A stretch of 64,000 bases of DNA from Streptomyces sp. NBC_01237. GTDB lineage: Bacteria > Actinomycetota > Actinomycetes > Streptomycetales > Streptomycetaceae. Position numbers and translations under genes: made by a program. Every line of letters begins with the position of its first letter. The stretch's first letter is position 1. Positions 1-8,804 of this stretch are shown one piece after another. The notes under the pieces were generated by a model. The model worked only from the letters and a program-made list of their open reading frames with translations. It ran no database searches and was not told the origin of the DNA. Location of the stretch: NCBI RefSeq assembly GCF_035917275.1, contig NZ_CP108508.1, positions 3,968,001 to 4,032,000 on the forward strand, given 5' to 3'.

Positions 1-767
1 CACCAGTGCGGCCGCTTCAGGAACGTGGTCGGGCTCATCAGCACGCAGGAGCCGCCCAGCAGCAGCGGCGGCAGCAGGATCGCGAGCAGCCCCATGTCGT
101 GGTACTGCGGGATCCAGGAGCCGAAGCGGGTGGTGCGGTCGAGCCCGAACGCCTCGCTGAGGATCTGCGAGTTGTGCAGCAGGTTTCCCTGGTTGACCAT
201 CACGCCCTTGGGGGTGGAGGTCGACCCTGAGGTGTACTGGAGCAGCGCCAGGCTGTCGTGGTCCGCCTCCGGCATGCGCCAGGCGGCCGCGTGGGCGTCG
301 GTGAACGCGGGACCGTCCGTGACGGCGCAGTCGATACCGGAGGCGGAGTCCGAGCCCGCCCAGTCCAGTACGGAAGGGGCGGCGGCCTCGCTGGTGAGGA
401 TGGCCGCGACGGCGGCGTTCTCCACGATGGAGTCCACCCGGCGCCGCTGGTGGCTGTACTGGCCCGGCAGCGAGGACGGGATGGCGACCATTCCGGCGTA
501 GAGGCACCCGACGAACGCGGCCGCGAACTCCAGGCTCTCCGGGTACAGCAGCAGGACCCGGTCGCCCGGTGCGTACCGCGCCTGGAGCCAGCCCGCCACC
601 TTGCGGGCCTCGTGATCCAGCCGGGCGTAGGACCAGGTCTCGGCGCCGTCGGGGGCGGACGGGTCGCGGACGAAGATCACCGCGGGCTCGTCAGGAGTGG
701 TCAGCGCGTTCTCGCGGATGCGCGCCGTGGCGCTCGGAGCCCGCATGAGCTGGTGGTGCTGGGACAT
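1..767 (-). CDS. Fatty acyl-AMP ligase (FAAL), 3' end outside window
   Basis: N-terminal 255 codons of an adenylate-forming enzyme that should activate a fatty acid as acyl-AMP and load it onto the free carrier protein encoded upstream at 2235-2525. The AMP-binding P-loop reads YTSGSTSTPKGV, and the FAAL hallmark WIPQYHDMG is at residues 218-226; this motif separates FAALs from acyl-CoA ligases and NRPS adenylation domains. The ATG at 767 is the natural start, 61 bp after the condensation-protein gene on the same strand, so it is probably the last visible gene of that operon. The gene runs off position 1, so its C-terminal subdomain cannot be assessed. The chain length of its substrate cannot be read from sequence. 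Confidence 0.9.
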   Translation of the reverse strand, partial: MSQHHQLMRAPSATARIRENALTTPDEPAVIFVRDPSAPDGAETWSYARLDHEARKVAGWLQARYAPGDRVLLLYPESLEFAAAFVGCLYAGMVAIPSSLPGQYSHQRRRVDSIVENAAVAAILTSEAAAPSVLDWAGSDSASGIDCAVTDGPAFTDAHAAAWRMPEADHDSLALLQYTSGSTSTPKGVMVNQGNLLHNSQILSEAFGLDRTTRFGSWIPQYHDMGLLAILLPPLLLGGSCVLMSPTTFLKRPHW

Positions 768-828
768 GGAAACCCCCTGGGTCGGGAAGTGGGCGGGAAT
801 GCGCGGGGACCGGGCGTCACCGGCGGGG

Positions 829-2235
829 TCACCAGTCATCGGCCGCCCCCAGCGCCAGCAGCGCGTCCAGCTCGCCGGTGTCGATCAGCGCGGGCTGCGA
901 CACCGGTGCGCCGGGGTCGGCGACGGCGGCGGTGAGCAGATGCACGTAGTGGTCCAGGAGCCGCCTGACGGTGCCCTCGTCGAACAGGTCCGTGGCGTAG
1001 CGGAACACCGCGGTCAGCGAGGAGGCGCTCTGCCGCATCTCCACCGAGATGTCGAACTGGCCCTCCAGCTGCGGCACATCGACGAGTTCGACGCTGAGAC
1101 CGCCGTACTCCGTGCGCGTGCCGTGCGCCGCCGCCTCGGTGACCTTCTGGAGCAGCGGTTCCAGCCGGCTCGGCGCGACCATCGTGAAGGCCATGCGCAC
1201 CGGCGGGTTCCGGCTGCCGTAGCGGTCCTCCCCGGCGAGCAGGGCGTACGGGTAGCCGATGTGCTTCATCGCCGACATGACCTGGCGCTGTGCCTGGCCC
1301 GCCGCCTCCTCGAAGGTCGTGGTCGCCGTGAAGCGGGCCGGCAGCACCAGGGTGTTCACCAGATAGCCGACGACCTGGCGCATGCCGGGGCCGCTGCGGG
1401 CCGTGGTCGGGCAGCCGATGAGGAAGTCGGTGCGGCCGGTGTAGCGGTGGACGAGGGTCTGGAAGACGCCCAGGAGCAGGGCGAAGCCGGTGACGCCCGA
1501 CCGCCTCGCCGTCTCGCGCAGCTGCGGCAGCAGCGCGTCGGGGATGCGCAGTTCACAGGTGGCCCCGTTGAACACACCGGGCCGGTCCTCGCCGCGCGGG
1601 CGGTCGGGCAGCAGCTCAGCGGCGACCGCGCCCTCGGTGAACTCCCGCCAGAACTCCTGGAGCCGTTCCCGGCGCGGTCCGGCCAGCAGCTCCTGTTCCT
1701 GGGTGACGTAGTCGTCGTATCCGCGCTTCAGCGGGGCCGGTGAGGTGGCGCCGTCCGCCGCGTAGGCGTCCAGCAGCTCCTGGAGCAGCAGCCACTGGGA
1801 GGTGGCGTCGGTGACGATGTGGTGGGTGGAGACCACCAGCACCGCGTCGTCCGGCGCCGACCGCAGCAGCAGTGCCCGGCAGGTGCCCTCTCCGGTCAGG
1901 TCGAACGGGGTGTCCCCGAACTCCCGTACCGCCTTGACGATCCGGCTGTCCTCGGTGACGCCCGGAGCCTCGCGCACCCGGAGGGTGACCGACTCCGGCG
2001 CCCCGACGAGCCGCCGGGGGCCCGCCGGGGTGTCCGCGAAGGTGGAGCGGAGCACATCGTGCCGCTCCACCACGGTGCGCAGGGCCCGGCGGACCCGGTC
2101 CTCGTCGAGCGGACCGCGGATCCGCAGGGCTGCCTGCACGTTGTACGCGGGGCTTTCGGGAGCCATCCAGTACAGGAACCAGAGCGCTTCCTGCCCGACC
2201 GACAGGGCTCTGGCCCCGGGTCCGGTCTCCGCCAT
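829..2235 (-). CDS. Free-standing condensation domain protein (starter C)
   Basis: A single 468-residue C domain with no A or PCP domain. The C1 motif (LSVGQEALWFLYWM) lies near residue 9 and the active-site motif is HHIVTDA, with both His and the Asp kept and the usual Gly replaced by Ala. NRPS-1 of this cluster begins directly with an adenylation domain and has no C domain of its own. The simplest reading is that this protein works in trans, joining the acyl chain on the free ACP to the first amino acid on NRPS-1. Its ATG overlaps the ACP stop codon by one base (TGATG), so the two are translationally coupled. The trans role is inferred from architecture. Confidence 0.88.
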   Translation of the reverse strand: MAETGPGARALSVGQEALWFLYWMAPESPAYNVQAALRIRGPLDEDRVRRALRTVVERHDVLRSTFADTPAGPRRLVGAPESVTLRVREAPGVTEDSRIVKAVREFGDTPFDLTGEGTCRALLLRSAPDDAVLVVSTHHIVTDATSQWLLLQELLDAYAADGATSPAPLKRGYDDYVTQEQELLAGPRRERLQEFWREFTEGAVAAELLPDRPRGEDRPGVFNGATCELRIPDALLPQLRETARRSGVTGFALLLGVFQTLVHRYTGRTDFLIGCPTTARSGPGMRQVVGYLVNTLVLPARFTATTTFEEAAGQAQRQVMSAMKHIGYPYALLAGEDRYGSRNPPVRMAFTMVAPSRLEPLLQKVTEAAAHGTRTEYGGLSVELVDVPQLEGQFDISVEMRQSASSLTAVFRYATDLFDEGTVRRLLDHYVHLLTAAVADPGAPVSQPALIDTGELDALLALGAADDW

Positions 2236-2525
2236 CAGCGGGCGCCGAGCTCGGAGTGGATGTGGGCCGTGAGCGCGTCGATGGTGGGGTGGTCCCAGGC
2301 GAGGGTCGCCTCGACGAGGATGCCGTACTCGTCCTCGACGTCGCCGCACAGCGTCAGGGCGTAGACGGAGTCGAGACCGATCTCGACGAGGAGGTCGTCG
2401 GGGGCGATCTCCTGCGGGGCGATGTCGAGGAAGTACGCCACACGCTCGGTCAGCCAGGTGCGGATGGTCTCGACGGTGGAGCCGGTGCCGAGGTCGGCGC
2501 TGAAGTCGGTGGTCAGATCGGACAT
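2235..2525 (-). CDS. Free-standing acyl carrier protein
   Basis: A 96-residue carrier protein. The phosphopantetheine attachment serine sits in IGLDSVYAL near residue 54, followed by the usual helix with EDEYGI. It lies between the acyl-CoA dehydrogenases and the C-domain and FAAL genes. It should carry the acyl tail as a thioester while it is loaded, probably desaturated, and handed to the first amino acid. The same set (FAAL, ACP, long dehydrogenases) is known from lipopeptide pathways such as ramoplanin and enduracidin. The ATG at 2525 is preceded by an AAGGAG-type ribosome site. Activation would need a phosphopantetheinyl transferase, and one is encoded at 28144-28941. Confidence 0.9.
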   Translation of the reverse strand: MSDLTTDFSADLGTGSTVETIRTWLTERVAYFLDIAPQEIAPDDLLVEIGLDSVYALTLCGDVEDEYGILVEATLAWDHPTIDALTAHIHSELGAR

Positions 2526-2616
2526 GAGAAGGCTCCTTGAGATGTGCAGGGTGTGGAAGTTGGTCGGAAGGGGCTTTTGGTCCGGGTAGGGGTACGGGTT
2601 CGGGTACGCCGTGATG

Positions 2617-4326
2617 TCAGGCGCGCGCCAGCGGCGGACGGCCGAGGTCGAAGCCCTCATGGTTTTCCTCCCTGGAGACGAGTTCCTCGAAGAGCCGTCG
2701 CTCCGTCGAGTCGGGCAGGGCACCCACGTCGTGGCCGAGCCGGGCGGCGATCCGGTGCAGGACACCGGTCAGCCAGTCGGTCCCGCGCAGGAACGCGTCG
2801 TCGCTGTGCTGGTTGTGCTGCTGGACGCCGAGGCAGGCCGCGGCCATGGCGAGCTGGGCGTACCGGTCGGCCAGGGCGAATCCGGCCCGGCCGGCGACCA
2901 CCGAGTGCTCGCCCGGCGGCAGCGCGAGGCAGCGCTCGCGCAGGTCCGCGAGGTCCGCGGCCAGCAGCTCCACCAGGCTCACCGCGGTGTCGGGCAGCAG
3001 GGCCCGGGTGCCCGGGTGGGTGAGCACCGCGGTCAGGTGGTCGGCGCCCCGGGAGGTCAGCTCCAGGGCCCCGTAGTCGATGTCGCCCAGTGGGGCGTCG
3101 AGCTCGAACAGCTCCTTGGGCGGGCGCGGGGCGCTGCCCCAGCTTCTCGCGGCGAGCCGGGGCAGCTGGGGCAGCATCGTGGCCTGGCACACGGAGGCGT
3201 TGGCGTGCGCGAAGGTGATGGCGGGCAGGTCGCGGGCGAACTTCTGGAAGATGCCGTACGTGCCGTCGCGCAGATAGGAGTTGGCGCCGAGCACCGTGCC
3301 GAGCGCGTGCGAAGAGCGGTGCAGCACCTTGGGCACCAGGTACTTGTTGGCCGCTGTCAGGACGCTGGTCTGGCCGGGCAGCACGTGCAGGGCGCGGCAG
3401 GCCACGGTGGACAGGCAGTCACCGGCCAGCAGGTCGAGGAAGGCGCCGGTCAGGGTGGCCCTGGCGTGCGGGAGGTCGGCGACGCGTCGCCCGTACAGCT
3501 TCCGGTCGAGCGCGAAGCGGGTCACGGTGCGCAGCAGGGTGTCGGAGGTGCCGACCATCATGCCGGGGAGGATCGCGCGGGTGGTCTGGAAGGCCCGCAG
3601 CACGGTCTCCATCGCCCCGCCGACGGGGCCGACGGTCGCGTCGCCGGGCACCGGGTAGTCGGTGAACTCGGCGCCCCCGATGAGGCATCCGCGCAGCCCC
3701 ACGGTGGGGTAGCGGACATCGCGGTCGACCCGGTCGGCGGGTCCTGCGGCGAGGTCGACGAAGAGGTGGGAGTGGCTGCGGTTGCCCGGCCCGTCGCCGG
3801 TGCGGGCGAGCAGCAGGACGGCGTCGGCCCGGCCGAGGTTGTTGACGATCTGCTTGCGGCCGTTGATCAGGATGCGGTCGCCGTGGGTGGTGGCGGCGAG
3901 GTCCGTGCGGGTGAAGTCGTTGCCGTGGGCCAGCTCGTTGTACCCGGCCGCGGTCTTGCCGCCGCCGAGCAGGATGTCGGCCATCCGGCGCTGCTGGCTC
4001 TCGTTGCCGGAGGTCCACATCGCGGAGCCGGAGATGTAGTTGGTGAACCCGTAGCCGAGCGCCAGGGTGGGGTCGCGGCGGGAGACCGTACGCATCATGA
4101 GCATCAGGCGCTCGATGCCGACGAGGTGGCCGCCGAGCCGTCGGGGGACGAACTCGGCGTTGAACCCGAAGGCGTCCAGGGCCTTTTCGCCCGCGGGCAG
4201 GATCTCGGCGCGTTCGTCCGCTTCCAGTACCGCCCCGAAACCCAGCGGATTGGTGGGGTCGTCGGCGTCCCCGAGGACCCTTTCGAGGTCGTCCGTGGTG
4301 CACGGGGTGGCGGCTGTCGGATTCAT
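2617..4326 (-). CDS. Acyl-CoA dehydrogenase-like flavoprotein 1
   Basis: A 569-residue acyl-CoA dehydrogenase family protein, about 170 residues longer than typical members (near 380-400). The core includes LALGYGFTNYISGSAMW, a middle beta region with GRKQIVNN, and the helical FAD segment FALDRKLYGRRVADLPHAR. It probably introduces a double bond into the acyl chain bound to the nearby ACP, as proposed for paired dehydrogenases in ramoplanin-type pathways. Where its partner reads IFDGNT, this protein reads FAHANA, so the acidic residue often used as catalytic base is not at that place. Its ATG overlaps the stop of the upstream dehydrogenase (ATGA), giving coupled translation. The family call is sure; the substrate is inferred. 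Confidence 0.85.
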   Translation of the reverse strand: MNPTAATPCTTDDLERVLGDADDPTNPLGFGAVLEADERAEILPAGEKALDAFGFNAEFVPRRLGGHLVGIERLMLMMRTVSRRDPTLALGYGFTNYISGSAMWTSGNESQQRRMADILLGGGKTAAGYNELAHGNDFTRTDLAATTHGDRILINGRKQIVNNLGRADAVLLLARTGDGPGNRSHSHLFVDLAAGPADRVDRDVRYPTVGLRGCLIGGAEFTDYPVPGDATVGPVGGAMETVLRAFQTTRAILPGMMVGTSDTLLRTVTRFALDRKLYGRRVADLPHARATLTGAFLDLLAGDCLSTVACRALHVLPGQTSVLTAANKYLVPKVLHRSSHALGTVLGANSYLRDGTYGIFQKFARDLPAITFAHANASVCQATMLPQLPRLAARSWGSAPRPPKELFELDAPLGDIDYGALELTSRGADHLTAVLTHPGTRALLPDTAVSLVELLAADLADLRERCLALPPGEHSVVAGRAGFALADRYAQLAMAAACLGVQQHNQHSDDAFLRGTDWLTGVLHRIAARLGHDVGALPDSTERRLFEELVSREENHEGFDLGRPPLARA

Positions 4327-6305
4327 GACGTCTCCAGAAGGGGCTGTGCCATGTGCACGGGGCCGGCGTCGGGCGCGGCCAGCGGGAAGGGGAGCAGGGA
4401 GAACATCTGACCCGTCCGGTGCTGGTCCAGGAGCGGTGGCATCAGCCGGTCGAGCACGGCCGTGGGGTCGGCCGTGAGGTCGCCCTTCGCGCCGTCGCCG
4501 TTCGTCGCACCGCCGTCGCCGTAGCCGTTCTCGCCGCCGTCGTCCCGCGCACCGCCCGTGGCCGCCGTCGGCAGCACGCCCGGTGCGAGGCGGCTCACCA
4601 GCCGGCTCAGGCACGCCTCCAGCCACAGGCCGTCCTGCCAGAGCGCGTCGACCGCCGGGGTGTCCCGGGCCACCGTGTCCCGGTTGCGCAGCCAGACCTG
4701 GACGCAGGCGGCCGCGGCCGTGCACAGGGTGTAGCGGTGGGCCAGCGAGAAGGCCCCGGCCGGCACATCGCGCGGGGTGGGCCGGTGGGCCGCCATCCGC
4801 CGGTGCGTCTCGTCGGTGGTCTTCAGCAGGTCCTCCGCCAGGGCCAGCAGCGCCGGGGAGACCTCGCCGTCGGCGGCCAGCCGCCGCAGCTCGGCGACGC
4901 CCGCGGGCAGCGAGGCGGCGAGGCTGTTGCCGGTGCGCGAGGTCAGCACGAGCCGGGCCGGGTCGAAGTCGGGGACCGGTGCGGTCAGGGTCGCGGCGGT
5001 GGTGAGGCCCTCGGCGTCCGTGCGGCCCGCGCGGTAGCCGCGGGCGAGGGAGCCGAACTGGTTGATCAGGGCGTTCAGGTTGACCAGGGTGTTGCCGTCG
5101 AAGATGCCGACGATGCGGTGGTCGCGCTCCAGCTTGGCGAAGGCGCCGTGCGCGAACTCCTCGCTGAGGAAGGACCGCGCCCCGAGGAACTGGCCCATGG
5201 AGGAGACCAGTTCGTCGACCGTGCTCGGCACCAGGTACTTCACCGCGCTCGACGTGACGCTCATCTCCTCGGTGAGCGCGTGGACTCCGCGCCCGGCGAC
5301 GAGGGTGACCGCCTCCATGGCGAGCAGATCGGCATAGGCCTCGGTCAGGCCGCGGTGTGCCTGCGGCAGGTCGATGAGCCGCTTCCCGTACAGCTCGTGC
5401 TCCAGGCCGAATCCCGCGGCGATGCGCAGGGCCCGGTCGGCGGCTCCGAGCGAGAGGGCGGCGCAGATGGTGCGGGTGATCTGGAGGCTGCGCAGGACGA
5501 TCTCGATGCCCTGGCCCTCGGCGCCGATCAGCGCACCGGCCGGGACCCCGGCCCCGTGGAACGCGATGCCGCTGATGTCCGCGCCCCGGATGCCGTGCGT
5601 CCTCGCGGCGGGCAGCGTGCTGTACGTGTCCGGGGCGAGCGCCGTCTTGTCGGCCAGCAGCAGGCTGTAGCCGCGGGTGCCGCCCTCGGGTGCGGTGCGG
5701 GCGAGGACGCAGACCAGATGGGACCGGGTGGCGTTGTTGATCAGCCACTTCTCCCCGTCGAGCCGGTACCCGTCCGGTCCGGGGGTGGCGCTCAGCCCGC
5801 CGGACAGCAGGTCGCTGCCGTGGTCCCGCTCGGTGAGACCCCAGGAGACCACCGCACCGGCCGACACCCGCTCCCCGAGCGCCCGCGCCTGCTCCTCCGT
5901 ACCGCCCACCCAGGTGCTGACCGCGCCGAGATAGGTCTTGGTGTGGGCGATGGCCACTGTCAGATCGCGACGGGCCACCACGCGGACCAGCTGGAGCAGG
6001 TCCTCGTAACTCCGCAGCTCACCGCCGTGCCGTACGGGCACGTAGTACGCGGGCAGTCCCCGCTCGTCGAGCAGCCGGACCGCGTCCTCGGGAAAAGCCT
6101 CCAGCGCGTCGAGTTCACGGAGCCGGCCCGCGAAGAAGGGGAGGTCCCGGCGGTGCGGATCGCCCAGGTCCTGGTCGAATCGGCCGGCCAGGTCGTACGG
6201 CGCGTAGCGCGCCGGCCCGTCCGGTACAAGCTGAGGTTTCGTCACAACTCCACCTGAATCAGAGAACGCGTGAATTCCGGAAGAAGCCCAGTCTTGGGCA
6301 CTCAC
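4323..6305 (-). CDS. Acyl-CoA dehydrogenase-like flavoprotein 2
   Basis: First gene of the leftward arm, up to 660 residues. Recognisable parts are the substrate/FAD region WGLTERDHGSD, GEKWLINNATRSH, the helix FGLEHELYGKRLIDLPQAH, and IFDGNT near residue 405, where the usual catalytic acid sits (Glu in most, Asp here). A C-terminal extension of about 200 residues carries a low-complexity Gly/Asp/Asn stretch near residue 590. Likely role: alpha,beta-desaturation of the ACP-bound tail together with dehydrogenase 1. Start is uncertain: GTG at 6305 gives the longest form, while GTG at about 6242 (VTKPQLVPDG) would start closer to the conserved domain. It faces the SbnA-like gene across a 128-bp divergent promoter region. 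Confidence 0.85.
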   Translation of the reverse strand: MSAQDWASSGIHAFSDSGGVVTKPQLVPDGPARYAPYDLAGRFDQDLGDPHRRDLPFFAGRLRELDALEAFPEDAVRLLDERGLPAYYVPVRHGGELRSYEDLLQLVRVVARRDLTVAIAHTKTYLGAVSTWVGGTEEQARALGERVSAGAVVSWGLTERDHGSDLLSGGLSATPGPDGYRLDGEKWLINNATRSHLVCVLARTAPEGGTRGYSLLLADKTALAPDTYSTLPAARTHGIRGADISGIAFHGAGVPAGALIGAEGQGIEIVLRSLQITRTICAALSLGAADRALRIAAGFGLEHELYGKRLIDLPQAHRGLTEAYADLLAMEAVTLVAGRGVHALTEEMSVTSSAVKYLVPSTVDELVSSMGQFLGARSFLSEEFAHGAFAKLERDHRIVGIFDGNTLVNLNALINQFGSLARGYRAGRTDAEGLTTAATLTAPVPDFDPARLVLTSRTGNSLAASLPAGVAELRRLAADGEVSPALLALAEDLLKTTDETHRRMAAHRPTPRDVPAGAFSLAHRYTLCTAAAACVQVWLRNRDTVARDTPAVDALWQDGLWLEACLSRLVSRLAPGVLPTAATGGARDDGGENGYGDGGATNGDGAKGDLTADPTAVLDRLMPPLLDQHRTGQMFSLLPFPLAAPDAGPVHMAQPLLETS

Positions 6306-6433
6306 CGGAGCGCTGTCCCGGACCCGGGCTGACAGGACCTTGCGGTGGCACTTCCCTGCCAGCGAAGAACCCGTAACCCCGTTTGAGCGGCGGCTACTGT
6401 CTCCATTGCACGCCTACAGGTGAGAGGGAATCC
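6306..6433. promoter_or_regulatory. Divergent promoter region of the NRPS cluster
   Basis: This 128-bp gap separates the leftward lipid-tail operon from the rightward peptide operon, so promoters for both arms are expected here. I cannot point to convincing -35/-10 pairs by eye. A GAGAGGGAA ribosome site lies just before the ATG at 6434. Assignment rests on gene orientation. Confidence 0.5.
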
Positions 6434-7417
6434 ATGCCGAAAAGATCGAATTCGGGGATTCTGGGTACGATCGGCAAGACGCCCCTCGTGAAGCTGGAAA
6501 GAATGTTTCCCGAGGGGCAGTCAGAAGTCTTCGCCAAGATCGAGCGTTTCAACCCAGGTGGCAGTATAAAAGACCGAAGCGGCCTCAATATGATCGTCGA
6601 GGCGCTGCGCAGCGGCGAGATCACGCCGGGGCGTTCGGTGGTCGTGGAGTCGAGTTCGGGAAATCTGGCGGTCGGACTCGCCCAGATATGCAGGTACTTC
6701 GGACTGCGCTTCATCTGTGTGGTCGACGCCAAGACCACGGAGCAGAACCTGGCCATCCTCAAGGCCTACCGGGCCGAGGTCGAGGTGGTCGACGAAAGGG
6801 ACGCCGCTACCGGGGAGTTCCTGCCCGTCAGACTGCGCCGGGTACGCGAACTGCTGGAGACCGTTCCCCACGCGTACTCGCCCAATCAGTATGCGAATCT
6901 GTTCAATCCGAAGGCTCACCAGAGCACGATGCACGAGATAGTCGAGGCCCTCGACGGGCAGCTCGACTTCCTCTTCTGCTCGGTCAGCACCTTCGGCACC
7001 CTGCGCGGCTGCGCGGACTACATCCGCCGGGCCGGTCTGCCGACCACGATCGTGGCGGTCGACGCCGACGGCAGCGCCATCTTCGGCCGCCCCCCGGCCC
7101 GACGGCTGATCCCCGGCCACGGCGCCTCCGTGCGCCCGGCGCTGATGGACCCGGGAGCGGCCGACGACGTGGTGCACGTCTCGGACCTCGACTGCGTCGT
7201 GTACTGCCGGCGGCTGGTGGCGCGCGAAGCGATCCTGGCCGGCGGATCGTCGGGGGCCGTGCTCGCCGCGGTGGACAAGATGCTGCCGCGCATTCCGCCC
7301 GGCTCCGTCTCCGCGCTGATCTTCCCCGACGGGGGAGACCGCTATCTCAAGACCATCTATTCCGACGACTGGGTGCGCGAGAACTTCGGTGAAGTCTCGC
7401 ACCTGTGGAAGGGTTGA
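6434..7417 (+). CDS. SbnA-like PLP synthase (2,3-diaminopropionate pathway)
   Basis: A 327-residue cysteine-synthase fold PLP enzyme, the same length as staphylococcal SbnA. The PLP lysine lies in NPGGSIKDRSG and the phosphate-binding loop in SSSGNLAVG. SbnA joins O-phospho-L-serine and L-glutamate to N-(1-amino-1-carboxy-2-ethyl)-glutamate, which SbnB then oxidises to L-2,3-diaminopropionate. The SbnB-like gene follows 8 bp downstream, so the pair is almost certainly a diaminopropionate module. I chose ATG 6434 because it follows GAGAGGGAA and begins MPKRSNSGILGTIGKTPLVK, typical of the family; the longer in-frame extension upstream has no support. It is the first gene of the rightward arm. 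Related pairs occur in viomycin and zwittermicin clusters. Confidence 0.9.
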   Translation: MPKRSNSGILGTIGKTPLVKLERMFPEGQSEVFAKIERFNPGGSIKDRSGLNMIVEALRSGEITPGRSVVVESSSGNLAVGLAQICRYFGLRFICVVDAKTTEQNLAILKAYRAEVEVVDERDAATGEFLPVRLRRVRELLETVPHAYSPNQYANLFNPKAHQSTMHEIVEALDGQLDFLFCSVSTFGTLRGCADYIRRAGLPTTIVAVDADGSAIFGRPPARRLIPGHGASVRPALMDPGAADDVVHVSDLDCVVYCRRLVAREAILAGGSSGAVLAAVDKMLPRIPPGSVSALIFPDGGDRYLKTIYSDDWVRENFGEVSHLWKG

Positions 7418-7425
7418 TCCGCCTC

Positions 7426-8415
7426 ATGCTGGTAATCCGTCAATCCGATGTGGAGAAGCTCCTCAGCGGAAAGGAACGGGAACACATCGAGACGGTCCGG
7501 GCGACCTACGAACTGCACGAACAGGGCGCCACGACAGTCCCGCACTCCATTTTCCTCCGCTTTCCGGACCAGCCCGCCAACCGGATCATCGGCCTCCCTT
7601 CGTACCGCGGTGGCGACCGGCCCGCCGCCGGAATGAAGTGGATTTCCTCGTTCCCCGGGAACATCCAGTCCGGCATCGCACGCGCCAGTGCGGCGATGCT
7701 CCTCAACTCACTGCGCACCGGCCATCCGGAGGCCCTTCTCGAAGGCTCCCTGATCTCGGCCGCGCGCACCGCGGCCAGTGCCGCACTCGCCGCCGAGATG
7801 CTGACCCGCGACCGCCGCCCCGGCGGGGTTTCCCTCATCGGCTGCGGTGTCATCAACCTGGAGATCCTCCGCTATCTCAAGGCCGCCATCGACGGCCTCG
7901 AAGAAGTGACGATCTACGACAGTTCCACGGCCCGTGCCGAGGAATTCGCCCGCGCCTGCGAGGCCATTCTTCCCGAGGCCCGCATTTCTCTCGCGGCGAG
8001 CATCGACGAGGCGCTGGCCGCACAGTCCCTGATCTCCTTCGCCACCTCGGCGGGCGAGCCCCACACCGATCTGACGGCCGCGGCGCCCGGCACGGTGGTG
8101 CTGCACATCTCGCTGCGCGACATCGACCCCGAGACGCTCGTCCAGGCGCACAACATCGTGGACGACGCGGACCATGTGTGCCGCGAGCGCACCTCGCTCC
8201 ACCTCGCCGAGCGGATGACCGGGGGCCGGGCCTTCATCGACGCGTCCATCGGCCAGCTCATCGCCGGTACGAAGACGTTCACGCCGTCCCCGAAGAAGGT
8301 CACCATCTACTCGCCGTTCGGGCTCGGGGTCCTCGACCTCGCCCTGGCCGTGGATGTGCACGAGAGCGCCCGCGCGCTCGGCCTGGGTGTGGAGATCACG
8401 GACTTCCTGTCCTGA
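7426..8415 (+). CDS. SbnB-like dehydrogenase (diaminopropionate-forming)
   Basis: A 329-residue ornithine cyclodeaminase/mu-crystallin family protein with the NAD-binding loop SLIGCGVINLEILR near residue 140. In SbnB this fold oxidatively cleaves the SbnA product to L-2,3-diaminopropionate plus 2-oxoglutarate. Pairing with the SbnA-like gene directly upstream makes this more likely than ornithine cyclodeaminase activity. The ATG at 7426 (MLVIRQSDVEKLLSG) matches family N-termini; a GTG at 7405 would overlap the preceding stop by 13 bases. The diaminopropionate may be used directly, or be carbamoylated by the enzyme at 24838-25869. Confidence 0.9.
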   Translation: MLVIRQSDVEKLLSGKEREHIETVRATYELHEQGATTVPHSIFLRFPDQPANRIIGLPSYRGGDRPAAGMKWISSFPGNIQSGIARASAAMLLNSLRTGHPEALLEGSLISAARTAASAALAAEMLTRDRRPGGVSLIGCGVINLEILRYLKAAIDGLEEVTIYDSSTARAEEFARACEAILPEARISLAASIDEALAAQSLISFATSAGEPHTDLTAAAPGTVVLHISLRDIDPETLVQAHNIVDDADHVCRERTSLHLAERMTGGRAFIDASIGQLIAGTKTFTPSPKKVTIYSPFGLGVLDLALAVDVHESARALGLGVEITDFLS

Positions 8416-8482
8416 ACCCCGCCCACGAGAACCGCAGTTGTCCGCACCACCGCCCACCCCGCGCACCTCACCGAGGAGAACC

Positions 8483-8704
8483 ATGTCCAGCGAGCTGACC
8501 GACACCACCGTCTACCGCGTCGTCCTCAACGTCGAGGAGCAGTACTCGATCTGGCGTGCCGGGCGCGAGCTGCCCGCCGGCTGGAGCGCCGAGGGCACCG
8601 AGGGCACCCGCGAGGAGTGCCTCGCCCGCATCAACGACGTGTGGAGCGACATGCGCCCGGCGAGTCTGCGCCGCCGCATGGAGAGCCGGAACGCGGCCGC
8701 CTGA
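8483..8704 (+). CDS. MbtH-like protein
   Basis: A 73-residue MbtH family protein with the family signatures [15 protein letters not shown] and the C-terminal [20 protein letters not shown]. MbtH proteins bind NRPS adenylation domains and are often needed for their folding and activity. Its place immediately before the two NRPS genes suggests it serves some or all five adenylation domains here. The ATG at 8483 follows GAGGAGAA with good spacing. It lies 67 bp after the SbnB-like gene and 100 bp before NRPS-1. Confidence 0.96.
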   Translation: MSSELTDTTVYRVVLNVEEQYSIWRAGRELPAGWSAEGTEGTREECLARINDVWSDMRPASLRRRMESRNAAA

Positions 8705-8804
8705 TCCGCCGCCCCCGGGGGATGCCCCGTCATCCCCGGCGGGCCCCTCACCACCACCGAGTTCTGAGTCGCATTTGGCGCCAGGTCATTCGAAGGAGCA
8801 CCTG

